NCBI GenBank assembly: GCA_964023275.1
Contig: OZ029915.1
Location: 21,480,775-21,544,774, forward strand
Length of the DNA stretch: 64,000 bases
Direction: 5' to 3'
DNA from: Norana najaformis
Lineage: Eukaryota; Annelida; Clitellata; Crassiclitellata; Hormogastridae
In this document: positions 10,501-23,600 of the stretch, in pieces
Numbering within the stretch: position 1 is the first letter of the stretch
How the letters are laid out: each line of letters begins with the position of its first letter
The notes under the pieces: generated by a model
What the model was told of the DNA's origin: nothing
Database searches by the model: none
What the model saw: only the letters and a program-made list of their open reading frames with translations
Position numbers and translations under genes: made by a program

Positions 10501-13500
10501 TTCATGGAAGGGACCTATATAAGCGGAGGCAAATGCATTGTTGAGAGAGCGCGAAGATTTCCTGGTCTGTCGTATGCTACAAGCTGTAAGTTGTAAGTTT
10601 GAATTACAAATGTCGTTGTTAGATTCGTGCGTTTAGAAACTGTGACGATTCAAGTACTGTTGTGACTGAACTGTTCGTTTTAAATACAATTACGAAACTC
10701 AAAGTCTGTGTGTCTTTACTCGAGTTAATCGGGCAAGTTGACAGTTGAAAGTCCGATCATTGGCAACTTCTAAAGATCGTCGAAGTTGAAGTTTACCATG
10801 ACTATGAGTCGATCTAAGTCGCAGTGTCTAGGGGTCGTGAATTTTATGAGAATAGTAAAGGCGCGTAATCGTACGCCTCTGAAGTTACTTTCAATAAAAT
10901 CTCCATAAAAATTGGTTTAAAATATTTACGTGACATGTTCGTTTGCAGAATAGTCGAAGTACACGACTTCAAATTAGGGCACGAAGGGACATGTTTACAT
11001 TTTTGTTGCAGGGCATTACTGTATAATAAAATTGAAACAAGAATACTTAAACAACGAAACTCTATGTAAAGACTTAAACTTTGGTAGCTAACACAACAAG
11101 AAATATAAGTATGCAAAGAACTCATTCCTTACGCAATTATGCCTGCTTTCCTTCTGAGCGCATTTGTCGAAAATTATTTTACCTCCTTTGTGGGGATTTT
11201 CTCTTGAGCGTTCACATACTATTGTACAGTAACTATATTCAACACATTACATTGCATTCCAATATACCATTGGCCTATAGCATCGATTGATTCTATGTAG
11301 CGCTATATAAATGCAGAAATTATATACATATAATCCATGACAAATGTAGATAAAGAACTTAAGTTCCTCGTGTCTTGTTCGAATTCTGTTGATAGATTCC
11401 AAATACTAGTTAGGCCTATATAAAGATATAGCCTAAATTTATGATTATATATATATGTATTTACCATGGATTGTTCGATTAGCATTATGCAACGTGTTAT
11501 TTAGGCTCCCTGTACTTTGGCCTTTATTAATCAACGTGCACACGGAAGCAACTAAGTTTCAAAATCTAGGGGGTCATGAGGGGACGAGCGATGATTCCTG
11601 ATCCACAGATCCACCCTATCCGAGGGCTTATCAGTATGTTTTTATGTGCACTGGCTTTGCATAATCTTATCACGTCCAGAGATCATTGAAATTATAACTA
11701 ATTTTATATGAAAGCATGGCTGACCTCACTTTACGGATGTCTGTGAATCCGCTGCTTAACCGTCACGGCGTTTAAATGTGAGTTGAGTTTTTGTTTGGCT
11801 TCTGTTGCACAGAAATTCATAGCCAAATAATGCGTTTACAATGACAGATACCCGCTGTACCGATGAATTGGGTTTTGCCATTTACTACCTTGTCTTTGTG
11901 CAAATGCTTGTTTACTGTTTCAAGTCAATGAATGGTCTTATTCGAGACAAACTTAGGCAATGTAAAACTACACCGCTTCCTTTTTTATTCACCAAACAAC
12001 CGTACTTGAGCATGAACTTCGTCATTGATTCTCTAACTGCTCTGTCATCCATAGCAGGTTCCTTAGTTCACGTTATTGTAAAAGTTGTCCTTATACTTCA
12101 TGGGTTTTGACAACTAGCTGCATGATGTCGATACAGGCAGACATGTCCCTTTTTCTTCAGTTCCCATGCATACGATAGCGGTTGAAAATTCATTTGAAAG
12201 GTCCAGTTGAGATTCCGAAGGCCATAGAATCAAGAAGAGGAACGCAACAACATACGTTGGACCATCCTCATTTGACAGTCTACCATTGCACTTGCGAACT
12301 CTTGCATTTGAGCTTATAACCTCTGTACTTAGATCTTTGTATTGGCTTCCTGTTCAGGAAGGATTTGTTTCAAAGTGGGCTATTAGTTTATAAAACATTA
12401 AGCTCTGGCCATTACCAAAACCAGTCTTCATTCTTCAGATCTAGCATTATTCAGCCAGGTTATCTCATTGTCTTCCTCTGGTTGTGCCAAAAATTAGAAC
12501 TGCTCTTGATGAACGAGCTTTCTCAGTTGATGGACCTAAATTCTGGAAGTCTCATTTTGCATCTGTTCTTTCTGCTCAGTCTCTTTGTCAAGCCTCTTTC
12601 AAGTCTCTTTGTCTCTTTCTCAGTCTCTATGTCATTTCGGTCTCACCCTAAGTCTTACCTTTTCAGTTGGTTTATCCCATTGGGTTGCCTCTATGTTTCT
12701 TCGGAATGTCTTTAGTAACTCTCGAATGCGCTGCACATAAAAAGTCATGCGATGTCTTTCGGTAGTTTGCATAAAAAATGTTTGAATTTTAAGCATCTGC
12801 CAGGGTTCAACGCCAATCAGGATAAGTGGAGGCCGGAGTGCAGTTAAGCTGCCGGATATTAGGTAAGGTAACAGCTCTTGGCATAGACTTAGTAATTGAA
12901 CCAATTTACGACAAAGCAATTTGTCATACTTTTATCCTCTGTAAAGTAAACTTATAAGTGAATAATCGAACAGGAAGCAATTTGCTGTCATAATATTAAA
13001 CGATGTTACATTGCATGTGTATATTTTACATATATGCATGTATAATAGCCACATACAATTTTTACCTAAACTTACATATAAAGGATTCTCTTTTAGTCAC
13101 AGCAAGTTTGATCGCACCTCTGAGTAGACCTACATATCCCGTTGGAACTCTATAAAATCTGTAGGCCTGTTTACATTACATCGACTAATCGTCCAATGTT
13201 GATGTAATGGACACTGAATTACTGAAAAATTCTTAAAATGAAGTTCTGTGGCTTAACGATGTTACAGCATTTGAATAATATATACGATTATATACATATA
13301 TATATGAACATTTATATATTTTATTGCTACGTTAGGTTTTTAACTCTCGAAAGCATGCCAGGATACAGATTACAACAGAAACATTTTAGATGAAAATTAT
13401 ATCAAATAACTAATTTGAAACACTACTGCATTTTTGCGGAGGCTGTGCTGAGCAATCGATATTCTGTTGACAGTTCAGTTGAAGTCTGCATTGTCTTCTC

Positions 13501-14408
13501 ATAATACCTCGTCATTAGTTGCAGAAAAGTACGACATGAATTGTAAAAATGCCGCATAAAAGATTCTATGGGATGCGCTTTGATAACTCCACAATAATTG
13601 TTTAGCACTATAGTGCCTGAGCCTTCAAAAATCAGCCGACAAAATTTTGTTAGAAAAATAAAAATGGATGAAAGTAGGAATTGCCGTCGAAGGCAATAAA
13701 TCATATTTTTTATAATGCCCCTCCAGATATGCCTACTGAAGTAGTTAATAATTGCATAGATTCGGAATGACATACAGTAAATCTAAAACAATTATGCATT
13801 CTGTATTCCTGCTGCTGATTTGTGATGTAGCTTATACGCTGATAATGTATTGTTGTGTAGTACATTGCTGTAGCGCAATGTGGCGATAAAAGTATCTGTT
13901 ATCCTGCTCTTCACTTTCGATCCTCTGACCTGGGCTGTTGTGCATCAAAACTGCAGATGATTGTACTGCAGTCTCTAAATGTAATGGATTTGTTGTTTGG
14001 CTCGTATCTTGTGCATTTTGGTGTATTGAGTGTATGAGACATGTTGCATATGTATTGCGTGCGTTTAGTGTGTAAGTGTGTGTGTGCTGGTGAGCGAGTG
14101 TGTCCAGGTCCACGCAGACAAAAGACACTTGACCTTTTGTTTCGAAATCGGACACAACAGAACGAGACGATATCAGCCTTGCAATGCACTCTAAATACGA
14201 ATGGATGGATGAAAGAGACAGACAAATAGACAGATTAACAGACAGAAGAGAAAGACAGATAAACAGACAGACAGACAGTAGTGGTCTCAGCGCATTAGAA
14301 ATGAATGGCAGACAGAAAAACAGAAAGGCAGTCACTCACACGGAAGGCAAATATGAATAGCAGTTTCATTGCGCTAATGTATAGACAGACAGATTCGTTG
14401 TTTGTTTA

Positions 14409-14453
<45 letters not shown>

Positions 14454-14625
14454 TTTTGTTGCCTGTCTTTTTGTTTATCTATCTGTTACTTTGGCACAAA
14501 TTAACTGCTAGGGCGCTGTGTAACTCCTCTTCATTCTTTCATTCTTTCTGCCTCGTTTTGTAGCTCTTTCTGTTGTTCTGTTGTTTGTCTACAGACAGGC
14601 AGACAGGCAGGCACGCACACGCAGG

Positions 14626-14656
<31 letters not shown>

Positions 14657-17600
14657 AGCAGACAGACAGATAGAGTGGCATCCATAGTTCCAACGTTTTC
14701 TCAGTGGCTGACTGTTATATAGACTGAATGATAGACAGACAGTCAGGAGGAGGGAAAAATATTGTCAGCACATGCATTATAGCAACGGGGGCGGCGCTGA
14801 CATCGAGAGGAAACTCGTGACTGATAAAAGACGCAAACTTAGACTAAAGAGCGAATGTCAATTCGTCTCCAGGCGAACGAAACGAAAATATCAATGGACC
14901 GAGTTTATGACAGACGACGACGAAGACGACGACGACGTCTGTCTCCCGGCTCTTCCGTTCTTCTGGCAGCAGTTTTGCTCTGTCTTCCTGCGTGTTTATC
15001 TCCTGTCCTTTTTCCATGTTTGTGAAGGTGTAGCACTGTTTGTCGACGCTATGCAAAGAATAGTAATGAATGTCAATTCCTCGTTTCATATTTCAGAACG
15101 CGTCGATCAGTTTGCATGCACTCACGCATTGGCGTGCATATGCATATGCATCACAGAGGACAGCAAAACTGCTACGCATGTATTATTTATAAAATTTGAC
15201 CTACAATTTTACATTTTAAATAGGCCCTAAGCGATTTTACTTTTTTAATAGCTCAAAATATGCCCCATGCCATCAAAATAAGAATCGTGAAAGTAAAATG
15301 TTGAAAAATTGGGCAGTACGCTGAATAGAGCACTTGGCAGAAACCATGATCATTGCGAGTGAAAGACACAGACCGAGACAAAGAAACAAATAGGCCTACA
15401 TGTGCACAGACTAAGACAGAGGAAATTTTTGACTTCTTATCAGCCACCATGCGCTGTCTTGTACTGAGGCCTTTTTGCCTAATCTTGTCAAACCATGCAG
15501 TACTTTTCTCCCACCATTCCTCGGTGGTAATGAGGGGGCATCGATTCTCCATAATTTAGTACACTACACTGTAAATATAAAAGGTGGTCTCGTGGTGGAC
15601 AATTCCACCCGTCGGTGGAATGGCTGTAGTTGGGTGGAAAAATCCATCAATGTAGCCTATAGACGAGATGGTAAGTCTCAATCAATCGTAGTAACAACCA
15701 ACTAACACCGCCGAATTCAACCTATGAATTCTGTGTTGGAGAATGTATTCGTCAGTGCTATTACTGAAAATGTATTAAGTAATAATTGGGAACACTTGCA
15801 ATAATAAAAGAGTCTAATGCAGCATGACACCTATAAGAAAATAAATGATACGACGTTCGAATGTCTTTCTCTTGAACATCAAAAGCTTGGCACTATTTTA
15901 TAAGGCGTAAGTGTGCTTCACGCGTGTGCATTGAATGTTGTATAGCGCTCTTATAATTATTTCTCAAATTAACTAAAAGAGTAAATAATTAGATGCAGCT
16001 AAAGCGCGCGCAAAAAATCAATCTGGCAGATAGAAGTGTCAAATAATGGCCTTAGCCGCCGACGTTACCTTGCGATTAATGTAACAACAAAGTAATTTCT
16101 TTTCACTTGGCCAGAAAAAGGGCCAAAGACAGGAATAATGATAAGAAGCGGGGGCATACACAGGCTATTGTGATATATCTGTAATAATATGCTTGTTTTT
16201 CCTTCATTTTCTTCCGTGTTTTCTGACTTTCCTGCGTCTTCCTTTCTTGACTTCTAAACGCTCGAGAAAGAGACTTCTTGACAACTACAGCATCAAGTCA
16301 CTGATCGAAAAGACGTTTTGGCCAAAGGAAAGAATAGACAACACTACATCCAGATATATGTTTCTATTTCTTGTGTCTCTTATGAATAGGGTGCTATAAC
16401 AGTGAGCTGTGTACTACTAGTTGATTTATCTTACATTACACTGTATTACTTTACCTTATCTTACCTGACCTTATCTGTCTTGACATTATCTTGCCAAAGT
16501 CGCTTGCTATTCCTTTCTTTAACCGACCCAAGTTTACGTGACCTGTTTACTTCAACAAAGTAAGTCTTAAGCTGTGTTTTTCTGATAGAGCTAACTACAA
16601 GATGCTGAAGCGATTTACCAAAACATGCTGCCTCCATTCAAACTTAACGTCTGCTACGTTAAACGCTTCTTTTTAGACCCCTATTCCGTAAATGCCATTA
16701 CATGGAGACGTTTTTCTTAAAATGATACCTCACCTCGAGTGACCATAAGTCATACATGTACCGAAGAGATCGAGGTGCATGCGTAGACCAACCCAACGTT
16801 AATTTATCTTCCATGCGCCAGATGACGTCGTTTCCGCGGTCTGATTAAAAACCGTATCGACTCGGCCGTGATCGTCCAGACGCCATTTGATTCATATTGC
16901 GACTGGCATCGTCCTTAATAAAACGTCCAGCTATCAGTGTCAACAAATAGCACCCGTCTGGTGTGCGCCCAGCCGTCAAGTAATGGAGAAATAGCCTGCA
17001 TTGCTATCGATGTTGGTTGTAGCTCGCGTTATAATTCTCCAAAGGTCGTCGTCAAGCCATAAAGCAAGCCATCACTGTCATGGCTAACGATGGCCAATTA
17101 CTGGCTGCATTTCGAGCCACATTTTCGTTGATTTTGGCGATCAGGCGTCTCGAACCGAGTTGAACCTCTTCCGTTAATAACAAACGGCGAGACTCGGTTA
17201 AATAAATAGGGTGCCATTAGCTTCCTCAGAAAAGTGACTAAGTGGAAGAAATGGCAAAATAACCATAAAGAGCACCATCTATAAACATTTCGAATCGAAT
17301 TCTGTTGCCAGGAATCTTATGTGTCGCCCTGAGGTTGGTTGGCTTAGGTGGCTCAAATTTTTAACAGTCGCAGCCAAGGACATCGCTTATGACTACTGAT
17401 AGCAGAGAAGGCGCCATATAATTATCCTGATACGATATACATGCGCCCTGCCTCTCATCTAAACAAGCTTCTAACAACAATTGTGTCTGCCAGTATTAAA
17501 TATTTGGTTCTTTTCAACGTCATATTCCTATCGCTTCAGATCCTGTGCTCTCCTCAAGCTATGACCCTTTCCTTCTGCACTATCGTTTATCATCTTCTTT

Positions 17601-20600
17601 CTGTCCTCCCATCCTAGCATTCAATCTTGATTTCGCTTTGACAGCATTAAATTTTCTACCATCTTAGTCATTTATTCATTGATTCATTGCACAATCATTT
17701 TCTCCCCTACTTTGCAGTTTTCATTCATCTCTGCCTACATTTCTCATATACTCCATCCGAGTTGATTCGTGTTTATCTGAATGTAAAAATTAGAAAGTTA
17801 AAAGTCCACTATACAGAATTGTAAGATGGCAAATAGTCAAGGAGTGAATCGGACAAATTCTTTCATCCTCTCGCATGCAAACGAATGTAGGTCGACTTAA
17901 ATGTGGACCCAAAAATCGTCGTCGCCTCCGAAAACTGATTAATCAAAATGAGTCAGTCAGTCATTCAGTAGGTACACAGTATGATCAAATATTTAGATCA
18001 AGTTTCAGGATCGACCTTTGCGTCATCGAGTCAGAAAACTCAATTATCTTGTTTGTCCAGAAATCTCTCAGATAACTCAAATGTATCTCAAATAAACTGC
18101 GGTGCATAGTCAGGCTGAGATGAGGGAAATTAAGCCACGATGACGACGATACAAAAGCGATAGCATCTGCAGTAGAAGGCTTTTTTGTTTCTATATGGTG
18201 CTCGTTTGCTCTTTTTCCTCACCATCATGCTATATATATATCAGTATATATATATATCATCCTTATATATGTCATCCTTATATATATATGTATATATCAT
18301 CCTTCTATGTGTCGTGTTCCTTGCTTTCTGACATTTCCGTTCGTTCTCGTTCGCCGTCCTACATGCAATTATATCGGTTCGGATGACATCTTCATCTGCT
18401 AATATCCTGGATTTCGAACGAAGCCATGGACAACAAAGGGGTCTCACGTGTATTTGGGGTCTTATCATTCGAAATGCACATCAGAGATAACCCAGAACTA
18501 TGTCCTAGATGAATACCAACTATTTATATAGCTCTTTTGGTAGCAATCGCAATATTACATGTGTAAGCCTATATATTAATTTTAAACGGTGGATTATCTG
18601 GCCGAATAAAATTACGTTGAAGACTCAGGTGGAAATAATGTTGTTCTACGTGAGTCTGGCTGGATGTGTTGGCATAACAAGTAATGCGCGCGTATATAAA
18701 TAACGCTGATGTCTATTTGACTCAGTTCATCTTTTATTAATATGCGTATACAGCTTTACATAAATTTAGCGCGTTGAAATGGAGCGCTTATGATAAACAG
18801 AAATGGCAATGACCTCATTAAATAACAATCTATAGACCTAGATAATTGATAGATCGATCACAATACATGGTTTTTAAACGATCACATAATTGATGCATAC
18901 AAAATTAACTCGTCCCACAGTTGCATCATAGTGCCCTGAAAGTAAAGAGCGACTGTAGCCATTAAATGTTTATTTTAATGTTAGATGCAATCTAGACCTT
19001 CTCTGTCTATGTTTTCTGCACTCATTTTATTTCTCTGGACGGAAAGCAATGCGCTTAAATGATCATGTTTTTGAGATTAGTCCATATGAACGCACAAGAC
19101 ACAACTCGACAGCCGACAGAAATCAGACTGCAGCAATCAATGCTCGAGAGACAAAGACGACCGACCGCCTGATGTTCGTCAGTTGTGACAATACTTCTGC
19201 AAGCAAAGCAAATGCAAATTTTCATGTGATTGTCGTCGTTTCTGAATTAAGAATTTCATAGCACGTAAGAACAACTGTAACTTAACAAATTGTGAAAAAT
19301 AATATGCCATGAAAGTTACAGAATAAACGATATTAACAGCAGTTACATAAAATTCGTAAATGCAATGCGATGTGTAGTACCGATAAATTAATTGAAACAT
19401 GAGCAGGGTTGAGGCTATACGGTCGCTATAGAAAAACGTGTACATTTACATTTAAAATGATTTAACTTAATTTATAAAGCGCCTGTTAAAGACAGCTACT
19501 CAGAACGTTCTAGAGTAAGTTAAATGACATTAAAAGCGATTACATAGGGGGTCAAACTTGAGGGTGTCGAAGCGTAAAAATTTGGCCTATTCGACGACAG
19601 GCCTGAATGTTGGACATGCTAGGATGACCACTTTAACGACAATCGTCAATTAGTCATTGGCATAGATGCATTGTACGATTTTTTGTACGATTTTTTACAG
19701 TACGACCTCATGTATTTGAAGAACAATAATTACGGTAGTGGGATTGCAAGTTGCGCGGACGGATGGTCGGAAAGAACACTTGAACTTATAGCCATAGTCT
19801 GAAAAGAAACAGTTGCTCTGCTTGAGACGCAGTTGTCATGCGAAGGTGTCGTATATAGAGCAGAGCAGGTGCTGCGGATTACCACAAGGCTACGCATAGA
19901 GCTCGGCTATATTTAAAAACAGATTAAGTCATAAAGTGCACGTATTTTATATCCAGCCACTTTATTAGTATTCTACGGTGGTCCATTAGACAGACAGCTA
20001 CCGCCCATTTGCTCATTTCATACGAGTCGGAATCATGGCAAGGCTGCTAGGCCGACTCAATTGGTTGGATTCCGTTCCGGTTCCGTTTCCGGGTGGTTAG
20101 TGCTGCAACAGAGTGCGGGATGAGCGCGGAATGAGCGCGGCTGAAACAGGCGCTGATTCTGAATCTGGCGCTAGCTTGACGGAATGCCAATCAGCCGGTC
20201 GTGATTAGCTTATTTATTTCAGCGCCAGGAAATTAAGCAATATGTGAACTTCTTCTTGGCGCGTGACCTTCAGTTTATCCTTCGGTCTGTCTTGTGAGTG
20301 CGCAATAATTCTGCGCAGCTATCGTTGAAATCGTTCATTCAGAGAGGAAGTGCTTCCCTGATGATCATTCATATTTCAAGGTAGTTACCTTTCCTGGCGA
20401 TATTCAGATGTGTGCAAATGCACACGATTTATATAGCGACCATATGGCCTCGACCCTCTGTTCATTCTGAAAGGAATTGATTAGGTGTGCTGCTGTGATT
20501 TCCCTTGGGATAATTTAAGTCAAGGTCTTTTGCTTCTCTACACAGATCAGTTATTCAGAGGAGCTGCTTTTATTTCTTTAGCAGAAAATCCATGTTCCGT

Positions 20601-23600
20601 ACACGTATGTATATGTGTATCTGGCTGTTCATTTCGCGTCTTTTAGGGACCTCACAAACTCACTAAAACAAGATTATCTAATAGTTTTGAAAAGGTTTGA
20701 TTTAATATGAATTGAAAATCTTTCTTGAGCTGTTTCTCTGGGAAAAGTACGTATTTTCAGAGGAAATTTTTTCAGGAGACGGTCCTATACGCGAGAAAAC
20801 ACGATGTGTCCGCATCGTCGTATGGGAGTGCGGGACCAACTGGTCTCCATGGGCCGCTGAACGCAATGATCGTCGAAACGGTTGGCATGAGACAGGAACG
20901 CAGCGCTCCCTGGTATATTCTCGGGCATCGCCAAATAGCGAGGCTCGTACCATGAGGAGGATCTTAAATGTGATCCTGTCTTCGACCGGGAGCCAGTGCA
21001 GCGTGTCTCGCATATAGGTCGAAACATGCGAGATTTTCGGCAGGTTGGCGTCGATTCTGGCAACGCAGTTCAAGACAGACTGAAACAGTCGTATCCTGAA
21101 CCTCGGCAGGCCTGCAAAAGACAGCATTACAGAAGTCCAGGCACGTCAGAATGACAGAGTTGACAATAGTCATAGCGGCGTCAAACAACAAGTTTCGTCT
21201 TATGACTCTGATATGACGCATCTGGTAAAAGCAGGACCTGCAGATAGAGTTGACCTCCATGGACAGTTCTACATCCAGAAACACGAATCTGAAATAACAA
21301 GTTAGCACGTCTCCCAAATAAAAGCCAACAGCCTACAAGATAGGCAGATAAAAACAAAAAGCAATGTTAGGGTTTTCCGCGAATTTATATGACGCCCATG
21401 CAGTAACTCTCCCTTGATGACATTCCGTAAGAGGATGTGTCTGATCTACTGACGCTCCATGGGTTGTAATTGGCCTCCACCAGCGAAAACAGAGAAACAA
21501 AGGTAGACTACTCCGCGGTTGACAGTCGACGCCAAACGACAAATTCATGTCCAATATTCTCGTGTAAACTATCGAACCTATATTTAATTTTCTCGCGTAA
21601 ACTCTCAACGCTGTAATTAATCGAAACTTATGTAACACAATTTAAGCGCATTATGCCATGTACAGAACTGTGTCCGGTATTTTGAAAACTTTCAGTGTAG
21701 TTCACTGATGTTCTGTTTAGTAACGTAATTTGATGAAATATAATACATCAAGAATATGGCGTACTGTCACAGTTAATAATTAAAATCAGTGTCGTGCTTC
21801 TTACTAGACGAACTTACTTCAAGGCTCCGAAACAAGACTTAGCAACAAGACTGCAAGTTCCAGAAGTCTGAGCCCCCAGGCTGTGTCCTTTATCTGCAGG
21901 TAGAGTGGGCCATTGTAAAACTATCCTTGAACACCGTAAGCCAGATATTAACGGCATTTCCGTTAGTCATCTTCCAGCAGCTGCAAATACTTAACGGGTG
22001 AATAACAAGAATAAACCCTGACAGCTGTCGTCGGATTTAATGACGCACACTGTATGATGTCGATGTTTGGCCAATGAAACTGTGCACAAGAAGAAAAGGC
22101 TCTTCTTGAGTCGTAATATGACTAAACAGATTCCTTGCGTCTCTAAGCACGGGATCTGTGCAATCGCATTACTACAGACAATTATGAAGCGCAATTTTAT
22201 CAGTGATTTTCTTAATGAGTGGAGTCACCGCGAATATATCGACAGCTCCGTTACCCCGTCAAGTAAAAGAAAAACAGGTTCTTAGATACGACAAAAACAT
22301 TTAATCTATTTACGATTGTTCAGTCACGGTGATTGGGTTTACATCTAAGGTTTGAATCCGCAAAGGTTAAGTGAAATTGAAAATTCGTTGTTGACCCATC
22401 TAACCTATAATGAAAAACTGTTTCTTTGCTGGTTCGCAAATGTTGTTGCGTTGGCTCTTCAGCAGATGGAATGGGTGACTTAACACATGGAGGGATAAAG
22501 CAAAGTTTCAGAGGATGCACATGTTTCGTGCTATGTGATATCGATTTCAGTTTAAGGAAGGCCTGTGGAAATTATTATTCCTGGCAGTTTACTGCACCTG
22601 CGAGATTACACCCGTTACTACAAGGTCTATGTCACAGTGACATCATCCAGCGTATGCATTTGTACATTTTCACAAAAATATCTATCAAGTACACGCATAC
22701 GCTGAGGAAAAGTTGAATTTTATTATTGTCATTAAAGGATCCCGGAGAAACTGCGTCATTGGCCATGGAATAACAGAGGTCCCTGTCCGAAATACCTACT
22801 TACAAAAGAATTCTCTGGTACTCGCCATATACCAACGATTGCCTTACCTCATGGTAGTCCACGAGATAGGCTTTGGTAGGCTAAATGAGCCACAAAACCG
22901 AACTCCTGACTATTATTCTATGTTTTAGATTTTACTGGGACTTGTTTATGCTCGTCCTTCTCATCGCCAATCTCATAATTCTTCCCGTCGCCATTTCTTT
23001 CTTCAACGACGATCTCAGCACAAAGTGGATCGTCTTCAACAGTGTCTCAGACACTGTCTTTCTCATCGATCTCATCATCAACTTTCGAACAGGCGAGACT
23101 TTCTCTTTCCCAAGCATTCAACTTGTAACTGTAATCGTAATAATAACAATTTGTATAGCATCATAAATAGCGAGCTACTTCCTGGGTATTCTATAACGAC
23201 GATTTTCAGCGCAAATGCTAAGAGTTAAACGACAGTTTCAATTGTTTTTATATAGCGCATTTATAGAAAAGCACCACAGGAATACAGAGATACATTGCTT
23301 AGTTGTATTTCTTAGAAGGACAATGTAAACAAACGCTGCTAACTATGCAGACCAGTTTAGCTCATCCAGTGTTGTGTGCAGGGTAATGGAAAGAATTAAT
23401 AACAGTACTGTTGTGGAGCATTTGAAGTGATCTAGCAACATGTATTTACACAAAGTCGATCACGTTTGACAAATCTGTTAGAGTTATTTGAGGAGGTTTA
23501 TGAGAGAATATATGAGAAAAACTTGTCGATGCAATGTACTGTGTATATTGATTTTGCGAAGACATTTGGCAAAGAACCAGTAATGCTGGTCAAAACGTTG

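Larger units (their letters stand above)
7522..22928 (+). other. HCN intron 1 (15.4 kb)
   Basis: Bounded by GTAAGC and TTTTAG. It holds a fold-back palindrome (7811-8131), a second inverted repeat (8853-9060), a promoter-like or LTR-like block (10270-10745), LINE pieces (12240-12670, 20700-21320), microsatellites (14230-14700, 18228-18303), SINE copies (19401-19455, 20413-20495) and two less repetitive blocks (16790-17235, 20030-20340). I see no coding exon in the remainder. Confidence 0.85.

Noticed and set aside
14225-14511. Frames across the TCTG/ACAG repeats
   Set aside because: Microsatellite translation (CLSVCLSV).
23093-23166. Extension of HCN exon 2 past 23092 (frame continues [10 protein letters not shown] to a stop)
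   Set aside because: The residues do not fit the family, the frame ends in a stop, and the next GT is in the wrong phase for exon 3.
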